Origin: Stomoxys calcitrans
Lineage: Eukaryota > Arthropoda > Insecta > Diptera > Muscidae
DNA length: 64,000 bases
Assembly (NCBI RefSeq): GCF_963082655.1
Contig: NC_081552.1
Location: 184,992,571 to 185,056,570 of the forward strand
Direction of reading: 5' to 3'
Below are positions 42,174 to 52,140 of this stretch, one piece after another (position 1 is the stretch's first letter; each line of letters starts with the position of its first letter). The translations under genes were made by a program, and so were the position numbers. The notes under the pieces were generated by a model. That model saw nothing but the letters and a program-made list of their open reading frames with translations. It was not told the origin of the DNA and did not search any database.

Positions 42174-43540
42174 GGTTAGGTTAGGTTTAAGTGGCAGTCT
42201 GCCATCAGACTCACTTAGATGTTTTCATCGATTGTGATACCACAGGAACAGAAGAAGGAAGATGCCTTCTAGTTCCTACAGTTGAACCATCCAGATCGCT
42301 TTAAAAAGCCCAATAACTTGCGAATGTTCTCAAAGAAATGAAAACCTAAAGTGGAACTCCTTCAACTGCTAGTGCGGGACACACACACAGAAGGTGTTTT
42401 ATAGTCTCTTCTCTTCGATGTCCCCACAACTTCTAAAAAAGTCGTTGCTGGCATCCTTCAGCCTGTCAGCATGTTTTCCGATTAAACGGTGACCTGTCAT
42501 GACGGAGACAATGACTGAGACGTCTGGTCTAGCCAATGACAGCAAAGCGGTAGACCTCTTTTGTGTAGATAAGGCCACATAGTTTGGGAATGCTTACAGT
42601 CCCCTCTTTGTGACTTTCTGCAAAAAACGTTGCTGACAGTGACCTGTTAGCCAATGATAGCAAAGCGGCAGACCTAGGCCACAGTCTCGCAAGCTTGCCT
42701 GCTTTAAAATTCCCTAGGACATGTCTGTGGCCCGGCACCTACAACAGGTGAATTTTTAACTGTTCAGCCATCTCGTTGAGAGATCTGCGACAGTCGAGTG
42801 CGGTTTTTGTGTTCAAAAATACGTTCTCCAGGTATTTAATGGCCGCCTGGCTGTCTGAGAAGATATTTATGTCAATTGTCGTTATGACATTATATCTTAG
42901 CCTCTTCGATATGACCACTTCTAGATCTTTAGAGGATGGTTCCAAACTGGTCGTTTAGTTTGGAACCATCCGTAAAGAAGTCTATATAACTTCTGGTACC
43001 AGGGATATCGTCGTTCCAATCGGTTCCATCAGGAATAGTGATGCAGTACGTTTGATCGCTAGAGGTATACCCACAGATTCCAGTATCCCTGGAATGTGTA
43101 GGGTAGTTCCTAGTCTCCCACTTTCGTCTGCTTTACAATTCCCTGGAATATCTCTGTGGCCCGGCACCCAGAACAGGTGAATTTTGAACTGTTCAGCCAT
43201 CTCGTTAAGAGATCTGCGACAGTCGAGGGCGGTTTTTGTGTTCAGAAATACGTTCTCCAAGGATTTAATGACTGCCTCGCTGTCTGAGAATATATTTATG
43301 CCAATCGTCGTAATGACATTATATCTTAACCATTCCACCACTTCCTTAATTGCAAGGATCTCTGCTTGATACACACTGCAGTGGTCGGGTAACCTCTTCG
43401 ATATGACCACTTCTAGATCTTTAGAGTACAACCCAAAGTCATCCGTATAGAATTTTATGTAACTTCTGTTATCAGGGATAACATAGTTCCAATCGGTTCT
43501 ATCAGGAATAGTGGTACAGTAATTTTTAATTAGAAAGCGG
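42174..43540 (-). mobile_element. LINE-B copy with duplicated RNase H region
   Basis: The plus-strand left edge reads ggttaggttaggtt (tail). The 3' UTR and Cys/His region follow (42190-42640), then two RNase H segments, 42680-42948 and 43120-43430, about 440 bp apart and nearly identical in places (INIFSDSQAAIKYLENVFLN versus INIFSDSEAVIKSLENVFLN). The second keeps CSVYQAEILAIKE (Glu) and FWVPGHRDIPGNCKADE. A perfect 15-bp hairpin sits at the junction (42934-42971). Confidence 0.75.
42982..43431 (-). pseudogene. LINE-B RNase H ORF
   Basis: 149 codons open on the minus strand. DHCSVYQAEILAIKEVVEW carries the catalytic Glu, NIFSDSEAVIKSL the Asp, and LFWVPGHRDIPGNCKADESG the final His/Asp motif. 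The first TDGS Asp lies upstream, in the disrupted part near 43440. No RT is attached. Confidence 0.7.
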
Positions 43541-44425
43541 CTCAGCTAGTATTGCCATCTCGAAGATAATGTTACACGGATGGATCGGACAGGGTTGGCC
43601 TGGTAGTCTATATTGAGAACCCAGGGACTGAGATCTGTTTAAGACTGCCTGATCATGCCGGCGGATGTATCGGCGATCACGGAATGCGTGAGCTGGTGTG
43701 GTACTAACGCGAGGACGTCGAGTTTGAACACCTTTACGAAGAGTAAAATGGCCTTAAGGGCAATAACAACCAGGAGGTAAGGTCACGAACAGTCTTGCAG
43801 TGTAAGAAGGAGATAAACGCCTTCTCTGAGGATAGTACAATCCGCATCGTTTGGGTGCCGGGCCATACCGGAGTAAGGGGAAATGAAAGGACAGAAGATT
43901 TGACGGTGAAGGCCAGAGAACTGCCGCCGATAAATTTGGTCAACCTGAAGTTTTTCGGGTGGACGCTGTCGGATTTAAGGGCGTGGGCGACAAACGCGCA
44001 TGTAACACTGTGGTACAGCGAAACAGTCGGTAGGACGGCGAAAATCCTATGGGGTGATCCGGATCATTAGAGGACGAGGCTATTACTTAAAGAAATTAAG
44101 AAGGAGGTCAGTATAGCTGTTGGTGTCATAACGGGACACATAGGACTACGAGCTCACTTATGCAAAATCAGTGCAGCAAGTGATAGGATGTGTAGGGCAT
44201 GTGGATTTACTATGTCATTTCCCGGCTTTCGCGGCGAATAGACACCGGAACTAAGGTGGGCTCACGACACTTGACTTGGTATGGAAAACAGTTAAGGATT
44301 TTGTTAGTAGCACGGAATTCCTAACTTAAAATTTTCTTTTTCGAGGATACTTTTTAGATTTTAGAGGCGATTACTGGCTTAGGATCTCCATAGTGGCATG
44401 GGGCAAATTAATATCTGCATATCTT
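43541..44425 (+). pseudogene. LINE-A RNase H to 3' UTR fragment
   Basis: Plus strand: CYTDGSDRVG-like start near 43570, the RTVLQCKKEINAFSEDSTIR block, VWVPGHTGVRGNERTEDLTV, INLVNLKFFGWTLSDLRAWA, TVGRTAKILWGDPDH then a stop, VGVITGHIGLRAHLCK and a shortened Cys/His block. The 3' UTR (ttttctttttcgaggatact, agtggcatggggcaaattaa) ends near 44425 without a TTAGG-like tail. Confidence 0.75.
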
Positions 44426-44549
44426 ATTTAAATATTGATGTAAGAAATTTCGAAGTACATACTATAAGCATCAAAAGTAAGTCAACATCCATTCAAATTT
44501 AGTTTATTGAATGATAGCGGTAAGTATGTTGAAGATATTTACATTTACC

Positions 44550-44555
44550 TTTATT
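44550..44555 (-). promoter_or_regulatory. Poly(A) signal of the small ORF
   Basis: AATAAA on the minus strand, 22 nt beyond the stop codon of the ORF at 44578-44796. Confidence 0.5.
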
Positions 44556-44577
44556 TAACATAGGAAAATTTGTATTT

Positions 44578-44796
44578 TCAATATTCTTGCAAATGTTCGA
44601 TAGTTTTAAAATTGCCATGTCCTATGTACTTTCTTAAAATTATCTTAAAAAAGGCAACAATTTCGCGGTTGTTGACACAAGTTTGACGCTCATTGTATAT
44701 ATCAATGCAGCAGCTGGAAAAGTTCATATTGTATTGTGAAATCTGTGGGCACTCTACATCATAGAACTTCTGGACTTCACTCTGGCTGCTGTACAT
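44578..44796 (-). CDS. Small ORF or terminal exon, 72 codons, function unknown
   Basis: ATG-initiated frame MYSSQSEVQKFYDVECPQIS ... KIILRKYIGHGNFKTIEHLQ, with gene-like codon use (cag, aag, gtc, aac, cgc) unlike the surrounding AT-rich DNA, and AATAAA close after the stop. Four cysteines, no signal peptide, no transmembrane segment, no domain I know. A donor-like gag|gtgagt lies 18 nt before the ATG on the same strand, so the gene model is unclear: it could be a short gene, a last exon, or intron sequence. Confidence 0.4.
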   Translation of the reverse strand: MYSSQSEVQKFYDVECPQISQYNMNFSSCCIDIYNERQTCVNNREIVAFFKIILRKYIGHGNFKTIEHLQEY

Positions 44797-45653
44797 CTCA
44801 ATTCGCTAATACTCACCTCTATCCGTTTTCTTTCTATGAAACAGAAGTTTCGCCCCTATCAGAGTAGCTGTGTACGAGTACATAGGCTAGAATTTATTGC
44901 ATGAAATTTTACTTTTAATGCCATGTAATGACTTCTTATATCCTTTATCTCATCCAATTAATCTATTCTTCGCATATAACTTTGTTCCATTATTTCTTTT
45001 ATTTCTTCCTAACAATATCGTTCAAAGTGCACGCAAAGAGCTTATCGTTAGTGAATCGTATTAGAGTTAAACTTCAATAAGTTGTCGCCATTAAACGTGA
45101 CAATGCAAAAGTCTGCGATGACAATTTAATTATACCAGTATTTTAGCTCACAATTCTTTTTGTCGATGGGTGTAGACGAGACACTGTGGTGACAAAATTA
45201 ACAAAGAATCGACTGAATAGCATTGAACACTGAGGACAAATGAGTGCGATGGCAAAAACATTAAAGATAATGAAACAATTATCGAACAACTTTGTAATTA
45301 TGATGTTAAGAGATTTGTTAATTAAAAATGAAACAGAAACTCCAATAAATAACTGCAGATAACCAACCGCTTTCAATAGTCATTCCAATTTTGGGAATTT
45401 TGTGAAATGCGTAGCACAGCACAGACTAAGTGGCAACCTAAGGGTAATGAACAAAACAAACTTTTCAAAGAAAACTAAAATTTCAATGCTATGAGTAAGC
45501 TTATAGCATAAAAAAATATGATATAAGAAAAGAATTTTAACCTAAACATATACATATACTTAGGGAAATGTTGGAAATGTAACTGCGAGTTACTTAGTTG
45601 TAGCAAACTCAGACATCTACTATTTGAAAATGACACATTAAGAAGTCGGAATA
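44797..45653. other. Low-repeat stretch
   Basis: No repeat family from this window. A 77-codon minus frame at 45143-45376 is hydrophobic but begins with TTG directly after a stop. It might be an exon of the same gene as the ORF at 44.6 kb, but no splice site is convincing. Confidence 0.35.
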
Positions 45654-45890
45654 GGATAGGTTGAAAAGAGGTTGCGAATATAAATACCGTCCCATGCCAC
45701 TATGGATATACACATTAGCCAGTAATGGACTTGTTGCGAGCTCTAAATACTAAAGAGGAACCTCAAAAAGAAAATCTATATCTAAAACCGTGCTACTTAC
45801 AAATTCCTTATTGTTTTCCATACAACGCCCCAAAGTTAGTTCATGTCTGGTATTGTGTCTCCACCTAAGTACCGATGCACAGTGGGAGAA
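45654..45890 (-). mobile_element. LINE-A 3' end fragment
   Basis: ataggataggttgaaaagag (degenerate tail), then gccactatggatatacacat, agccagtaatggacttgttg and 'ttcatgtctggtattgtgtc'. Only the 3' UTR and the last codons are present. It ends abruptly at about 45890. Confidence 0.75.
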
Positions 45891-45914
45891 AAACGAAAAA
45901 ACGCTAGTAAAAAA

Positions 45915-46395
45915 TATGCTGTGAGAATGGGTAGAGATCACTTAGACGTTTTTGTCCATTCAAAAAACCCAATAACTTGCGAATGTTCACATCCGCTAAA
46001 CCAGACAGGTTCTCAAAGAAATGACATCGATTAGACAGTGACCTGTCATGGCAGACGGACACAATGACTAAGACGTCTGTTCTGGCCAATGACAGCAAAG
46101 CGGTAGACCTCTTCAAGTCTAGATTAGGCCACATAGTTCTGGAATGTTAACAGCCCCTTCTTTGTGACCATCTATTATTCGTTATCCTTCGGGCCTGGTA
46201 CTGAAAACTTAGCTTACATGTCGCTAGAGGCATACCCACAGATTCCATTATCCATGGAATGTGTTGGTTAGTTCCTAGTCTCGCAAGCTCGTCCGCTTTA
46301 CAATTTTCTCCGTGGCCCGGCACCCAGAACAGGTGAGTTTTAAACTGTTTATCCATCTCGTTAAGAGATCTGATATAGTCGAGGGCGAATAGAGA
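45915..46395 (-). pseudogene. LINE-B C-terminal and RNase H fragment
   Basis: Minus strand: MWPNLDLKRSTALLSLARTD in the Cys/His region. Upstream: FKTHLFWVPGHGENCKADEL, ARLGTNQHIPWIMESVGMPL, RRITNNRWSQRRGC. The residues IPGN are missing after GH, so the RNase H loop is shortened. Confidence 0.7.
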
Positions 46396-46523
46396 TATCT
46401 CTTTGAAATAGTTAGAGCTGGGGTGCTACCGAAATCGTGTGCAAAATTTCATGGCCCTAGGTGATCTCCACAGACAGCAGACGGATAAGGCTATATCGAC
46501 ATAGAATGTCAAAACGATATAGA
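46396..46523 (+). repeat. Type A terminal block fragment
   Basis: 'gtgcaaaatttcatggccct', 'cagacagcagacggataagg' and 'gacatagaatgtcaaaacga' are the terminal block words. It leads straight into the fold-back element. Confidence 0.65.
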
Positions 46524-47140
46524 ATATAAAGGGTGATTTTTTTGAGGTTAGGATTTTCATGCATTAGTATTTGACAGATCACGTGGGATTTCAGACATGG
46601 TGTCAAAGAGAAAGATGCTCAGTATGCTTTGACATTTCATCATGAATAGACTTACTAACGAGCAACGCTTGCAAATCATTGAATTTTATTACCAAAATCA
46701 GTGTTCGGTTCGAAAAGTGTTCAAATTTTGACAAATTTTGTTCAGCGATGAGGCTCATTTCTGGTTGAATGGCTACGTAAATAAGCAAAATTGCCGCATT
46801 TGGAGTGAAGAGCAACCAGAAGCCGTTCAAGAACTGCCCATGCATCCCGAAAAATGCACTGTTTGGTGTGGTTTGTACGCTGGTGGAATCATTGGACCGT
46901 ATTTTTTCAAAGATGCTGTTGGACGCAACGTTACGGTGAATGAACACATTTCGAACCGAACACTGATTTTGGTAATAAAATTCAATGATTTGCAAGCGTT
47001 GCTCGTTAGTAAGTCTATTCATGATGAAATGTCAAAGCATACTGAGCATCTTTCTCTTTGACACCATGTCTGAAATCCCACGTGATCTGTCAAATACTAA
47101 TGCATGAAAATCCTAACCTCAAAAAAATCACCCTTTATAT
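46524..47140. mobile_element. Fold-back mariner derivative with about 200-bp inverted repeats
   Basis: The left arm 46524-46722 and right arm 46941-47140 are complementary almost base for base (for example cagtgttcggttcgaaa versus tttcgaaccgaacactg). The arms contain the 5' end of the mariner-like element, including the start ATGAATAGACTTAC. The 218-bp middle encodes a piece of the transposase catalytic domain. It has no coding capacity as a whole. It abuts copy M3 at the shared ccctttatataaagg junction. Confidence 0.9.
46738..46940 (+). pseudogene. Mariner-like transposase fragment in the fold-back loop
   Basis: MFSDEAHFWLNGYVNKQNCR, then EEQPEAVQELPMHPEKCTVW and CGLYAGGIIGPYFFKDAVGR. The first catalytic Asp (SDEAHF) is present and the rest is missing. 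The frame then runs into the right inverted arm, giving a meaningless tail. Confidence 0.8.
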
Positions 47141-47955
47141 AAAGGATGATTTTTAAGAGCTATAGGGAAGTTAAAAAAAACACTTAAAATTCAGAAAAAT
47201 GCATGAAATCTTCGTTTGAATCGATGCAAATGTTGACCGTTATTGCACCTCAAATGGTCCATGCGCTTAGACCAATTTTGGCATTCTCTTTCCAACATTT
47301 CGGCCGGTATCTCACGAATAAATGCTTCAATGTTTTCTTCCAATGCGTCAATTGAAGAGGACTTGTCTGTATAGACATAAGCTTTAACATAGTTCCACAA
47401 AAAAGGCGTCAAATCGCACTATCTATGCGGCCAACTGAGCGGTCCCACACGTGAAATAAAATGTTTACCGAACTCGCCTCTCAATAAGTCCATTGTTACG
47501 CGTGCTGTATAGCACGTGGCATCGTCTTGTTGAAACCTCTTGTCATGCAAGTCAAGCTCTGGCATTTTGGGCAAAAAAAAAGTTGGATATCATCTCACGG
47601 TAGCGCTCACCATTCGCATCATCTTTGAAGAAGTACGGTCTAATGATGCCACCAGCCCCTGAACCGCACCAAACTTTGACTTTTTCTGGATGCATTGGTA
47701 GCTCAGGCAATGCTTCTGGCTGATCTTCAATCCACAATGGACAATTCTGCTCATTTACGTATCCATTAAGGGAAAAAATTAGCTTCGTCGCTAAACACAA
47801 GAAGAACGCGATGAACTTTCTTAAAGAGCACGCATTTTAATAAAAAAATTTAATAATTTGCAAGCATTGTTCGTTTGTAAGACGAAATGTTCGTAAGCTG
47901 TTAAAACCAGTGTTGCCAAGAAGATAATAACTTAAAAAATCACCATTTAATATAG
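47137..47955 (-). mobile_element. Mariner-like element, deletion derivative (copy M3)
   Basis: Left edge tataaaggatgatttttaag, right edge complement of ttaaaaaatcaccatttaat, an imperfect inverted repeat of the same family as copies M1 and the fold-back. It lies in type A sequence on the right (ccccaatattaaccgattcc). Confidence 0.8.
47191..47905 (-). pseudogene. Mariner/Tc1-type transposase relic (copy M3)
   Basis: From the minus strand: start region TNEQCLQIIKFFY near 47880; jump to FSDEANFF near 47780; NGYVNEQNCPLWIEDQPEAL, HPEKVKVWCGSGAGGIIRPY, a degraded QQDDATCYTARVTMDLL with the second Asp, SCDL-like region near 47420; FLWNYVKAYVYTDKSSSIDA; EMLERECQNWSKRMDHLRC. Same large internal deletion as M1, plus frameshifts. 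Confidence 0.75.
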
Positions 47956-48232
47956 CCCCAATATTAACCGATTCCCGGTTTTAACTTCTTCAGCCCCTAG
48001 AAGCCTCAATTTTCATCAGATTTAGCTGAAGCTTGGCACAAAGACTTCGGTTTTGACTTACAACATTTCTGCCAAGTATGATCCGAATTGGCATAAAAAC
48101 TGGCATAGACCCCATTCCCCGATTGAACTTCTTGGGCCTCTAGAAGCCTCAATTCTCGTCTGATTTGGCTGAAATTTGGTACAAAAACTTCTGTTATGAC
48201 TTCCAACATAAGTACCAAGTACTATTTGAATC
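47956..48232 (-). repeat. Type A modules before the SINE
   Basis: Two reverse modules ('cttcagcccctagaagcctc', 'gccaagtatgatccgaattg'), interrupted by the SINE at 48233. Confidence 0.75.
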
Positions 48233-48520
48233 GGAGGTCACCGTAGCGCAGAGGTTAGCATGTCCGCCTATGACGCTGAACGCCTGGGTTCGAATCCTGG
48301 TGAGACCATCACAAAAAAATTTCAGCGGTGGTTTTCCCCTCCTAATGCTATGCTATGTAAAACTTCTCTCCAAAGAGGTGTCACACGTCGGCACGCCATT
48401 CGGACTCGGCTATAAAAAGGAGACACCTTATCATAGAGCTTAAACTTGAATCGGACTGCTCTCATTGATATGTGAGTAGTTTGCCGCCTTTCCCTTAGTG
48501 GAATGTTAATAGCAATGTTA
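48233..48520 (+). mobile_element. tRNA-derived SINE, copy 4 (best preserved head)
   Basis: The A box tagcgcagaggttagcatg is at about 48244-48262 and an exact B box GGTTCGAATCC at 48287-48297. The body reads tcagcggtggttttcccctc, ttcggactcggctataaaaa, aacttgaatcggactgctct and gtggaatgttaatagcaatg. Pol III promoter elements look usable. Confidence 0.85.
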
Positions 48521-48569
48521 TCATTCTGTTATTGGTAAATGAATTGAATATTGCAGACCACAGTGGAAA

Positions 48570-49455
48570 AAAATTGGGTAAAATATCAGTCCATTCGGAT
48601 ATGAATTGCGCCTTGTAGGGGCTCAAGAAGCATAGTCGGGAGATCGGTTTATATGGGAGCTGTATCAGGCTATGGATCGGTTCGGACCATATCATATACG
48701 CAGATTGAAGGTCATGAATGAAGCTTTTGTACAAAATTGAAGACAAATCGGATTAGAATTGCGCCCTCTAGAGGCCTAAGAAGTCAACATTCCAGATTGG
48801 TTTATAAGGCAGCTATATCAGTTTGTGTAGCGATTTGAACCATACTTAGCACAATTGTTAGAAGTCTTAACAAAACACCTCATGCAAAATTTCGGCCAAA
48901 TTGGGTAAGAAGTGCGCCCTCTAGTGGCTCAAGAAGTCAAGATCCAAGATCGGCCAATATGGCAGCTATATCAGGTTATAGTCAGATATTAACCACACTA
49001 GCACAATTGTTGGAAGTCATAAAGAAACACTTCAAGCTAAATTTCAGCCAGATCGGATAAAAATTGCGCCCTCTATTGGCACAAGAAGTGAAGATCCAAG
49101 ATGGGTTTATATGGTAGCTTTATCGGATTTTAGGCTGATTTGAACCATACTTAGCACAGTTAATGAAAGTCATAACCAACCATTTCATGCTAAATTTCAG
49201 TCAAATCGGATAAGAATTGCGCCCTCTAGTGGCTCAAGAACTCAAGATCCAAGATCGGTTTATATGGCAGCTAGATCAAAATTTAAACCGACTTGAACCA
49301 AACTTAGCACAGTTATTGAAAGTCATAACAAACCACTGCAAAATTTCAGCTAGATCGGATGAGATTTCGCCCTTTTTTGGGTCAAGATCCAAGATCGGTA
49401 CATATGGCAGCTATACCAAAACATGAACCGATATACCCCATTTACAATCCCAAAC
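48570..49455 (+). repeat. Type A module repeat, about five modules
   Basis: 'ttgcgccctctagtggctca' recurs at about 48910, 49063 and 49217, with 'agatccaagatcggtttata'. This sub-type with 'gcgccctctag' differs from the 'gccgcaatttttgtccga' sub-type. No terminal block. Confidence 0.8.
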
Positions 49456-49700
49456 AAGTTCTGAAAGAAATGAGAATTGGAAATTGAGAAGTGGAAATTC
49501 TTCTGCTTTACAGTGGGGGAAGACACACATCAGATGTTGTTCGCCTCGCCTCCTCGGCGTCCTTAACGCTTCTGCAAAAGTCATTACTTGCAACCTTCAG
49601 TCTATCATCGTGATTTCCCATCAAATGGACACAATAACTGAGACGTCTATTCCAGTTAACGACAGCAAAGCAGTAGAGAATTCAGCCGATCGATTTGTTG
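49456..49700 (-). pseudogene. LINE-B C-terminal fragment
   Basis: Aligns with 42360-42560: 'cttctgcaaaagtcattact', 'caaccttcagtctatca', 'acacaataactgagacgtct', 'gacagcaaagcagtagag'. Short and diverged. Confidence 0.6.
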
Positions 49701-49789
49701 ATAAAGGAGTCGGCAGAGAGGTCTCTGGTTAGATTTTTACAGCTTTACCTGCCTAGGAAAACTCCAGTTAGACATACCCGTATACTGGA

Positions 49790-50730
49790 CAGCACATTAA
49801 AAGAACTGTAGTCCGAATGTTAGGACGGAAATAGTAGAGCGACGACTATATATTAGAATACCGACTCTGACTGAATGGCTAAAGGTTCGAATTAGGTTTA
49901 CGGATATTAATATATTTACAGATGGATCTAAGAGGAAGAACGGGACCAGTTGTGGCATATATTGCGGTGAACTTGACATCAACGGCTCTTTGCGAATGCG
50001 TGATGACTGCAGCATTTTTCAGACAGAGGTCTTTGCTTTAACTAGTGCGGCAGGGATTGTGCTTTCCAGAGGTATGGATCGATCTAACATCTGTATCCAC
50101 AGCGATTGAAGGCTTTAGTTGGCACGAATATAAGATCTAAGGTTTTGAATGGCTGTCGAGAGGTATTAAATTGTCTTCAGAGGAATCACAATCTGGATTT
50201 ATGCTGGGTTCCCGCACATAAGGATATCATTTCCTATGATATCCTTCTGTGCGAGAAGACGGACATGCTGGCGAGATCGGTTGCAAGCCTCAAGCCTCCT
50301 CAAGGATGTATACCCAACACTATCAGAAATTTTGCATTGAATTAAGGAGCGTTATAAGGATACATGGTTTAATCGCTGGAATTCAACAGTCGGATGTGAA
50401 CAAACAAAACTTTTGTGGGCAAACTCTCAAATTATTACTGAACATAATTAGTTAAGTGAACATTTGGCTAGTATTGGTATTAGAAATTATGACATCTGTC
50501 GATGGTGTCGTGAGATCGACGGCTCGGAGGACAGCTCAATGCCCTGCTTTATATCAAAGAAGAAACAGTATACTGGATCCTTTTTTCTTTCAGGCACTAG
50601 AAGAACTGAGAAGTGTAAATCCATGCAGGATCAAGGCCTTTGCTTTTTCATCCGGTTGGCTCCAGAGAGTACGTTAATGTATGGTTTGCTATGTGAAGTG
50701 AATTCATCGGAAGGAGAAAAGAGAGGATGA
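49790..50730 (+). pseudogene. LINE-C RNase H and C-terminal relic
   Basis: INIFTDGSKRKNGTSCGIYC (first Asp), DDCSIFQTEVFALTSAAGIV (Glu), NICIHSD then a TGA stop (third Asp), NHNLDLCWVPAHKDI then a small hairpin-derived insertion where PGN-E is expected, and the Cys/His end IRNYDICRWCREIDGSEDSS. Two stops and several frameshifts. It differs from LINE-A and LINE-B in all blocks. Confidence 0.7.
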
Positions 50731-50830
50731 GGAATCACAATGGGCCTTAATATGACCAACGTGGATGTCTAGACGATATCATAACCTTAATAGGTAGACC
50801 TTTCCCAGGCTAAATTGGGCCATATACTTT

Positions 50831-50960
50831 TCACGACCCGCTTTTTGTAGTAATCTGTCATTCGTTGCCATTCGGGCCTGTTCTTGAAAACTTACCTTAC
50901 ATCTCGCAAAAGATATAACCGCAGCTCCCACTTTCCTGGAATGTGTTAGGTAAATCTTAG
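50831..50960 (-). pseudogene. LINE-B fragment
   Basis: Parallel to 46141-46290: 'tctgtcattcgttgccattc', 'gggcctgttcttgaaaactt', 'acctcttctcgcaaaagata'-like words and 'tttcctggaatgtgttaggt'. Very short. Confidence 0.55.
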
Positions 50961-52140
50961 TTTGCTCCGAAAATACTGTGGGATATTCTCTGATTGTATA
51001 TCAAAACTTCGCGATGTAACAAACGAAATGAAGAGATTTGTATATCCCCCATGCCATGATTTTGGGTCCTACAAGTTATTTGGGGCGTTATTGCCTCGTT
51101 TGTCTCAATATTCAAAACTTTTATTATTTTAACGGAAATTCTAAACTGCAGGAAATTATATCCACAAACAGAGTTGCATGGAAAAACTACTAGACTATTA
51201 AAAATTAGTACATCTGCATAAACAACAGCTAGCATTCGTTAAGTTTGCCATGAAGTATTGCGTTATCGGAGACACAAACCCTTTGATTGTAGGTGGCGCA
51301 TTAGCACCGCCGGCAATTAATGTATATGAATAATTTTGGTACCATGCTATTAAATATTTAGTGGTTCTTATGGTTACTCAAAATCTAATGACAAATTCTA
51401 ATAAAAAATTAATTAATAAATAAATATGGAAGTTAAAATATCTCTTGAATAAAAAGTAAAAAATATGTTAATATATATTTCTGTTCACTAATTTATTATA
51501 TGCATTATTATATTTTGAAATAATAATAAAATATCTAAATATGCTATAACCAAAGATATCGGTTTTATTGTCATTTTAGCGTCTAGTGCGCAATGACAAC
51601 CCCAATGAATAACAGATAAGAAGAGGAATTATTTCCTCTACCATGCATTTTGACATACTAGACCCCGACGAACACAATAACAAAACGAAGAGCAATCAAA
51701 AATGAAAACAAACAATAAAACAAGAAAAATTTTAAGCTACAACAGCGTTGCCACTTCAAAAAATTCAGATTAATTTTGCTCTGAGAAAATTTCAAACCAA
51801 GCTAATTAAAACCCCATTCAAGTTAAACCAAAAAAAAAAAAAAAAACATTAAATAATACAAATCAAATAATGAAATAAAATAAATTAAAATATAAAAAAC
51901 AATACAAAATTAAAGAAAATAATAAATAAAATACGTAAAAAAATAAAAGCAATTAAACAAACTTAAATTGAATAAATAAATTAAAATAAAATATAATTAA
52001 ATACAATAACAAAACTAAACAAATAAAAAAAGGAAAACTAAAATAAAAAAAAAAACAAAATGAAATGAAATGAAGTGGCATATATCTTCCATTATATACA
52101 AATTTAATTGCAGCGCTTTGTTTGTTTATTAATTTGTTTG
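50961..52140. other. AT-rich stretch without genes
   Basis: From about 51700 to 52080 it is almost pure A/T with AAATAAAAT-type runs, probably simple-sequence expansion. A 92-codon minus frame at 50957-51235 has no domain. Confidence 0.45.

Noticed and set aside
45143..45376. 77-codon hydrophobic minus frame
   Set aside because: It begins with TTG directly after a stop. The acceptor-like ctgcag inside it has a poor pyrimidine tract, so it is too weak to list as a gene.
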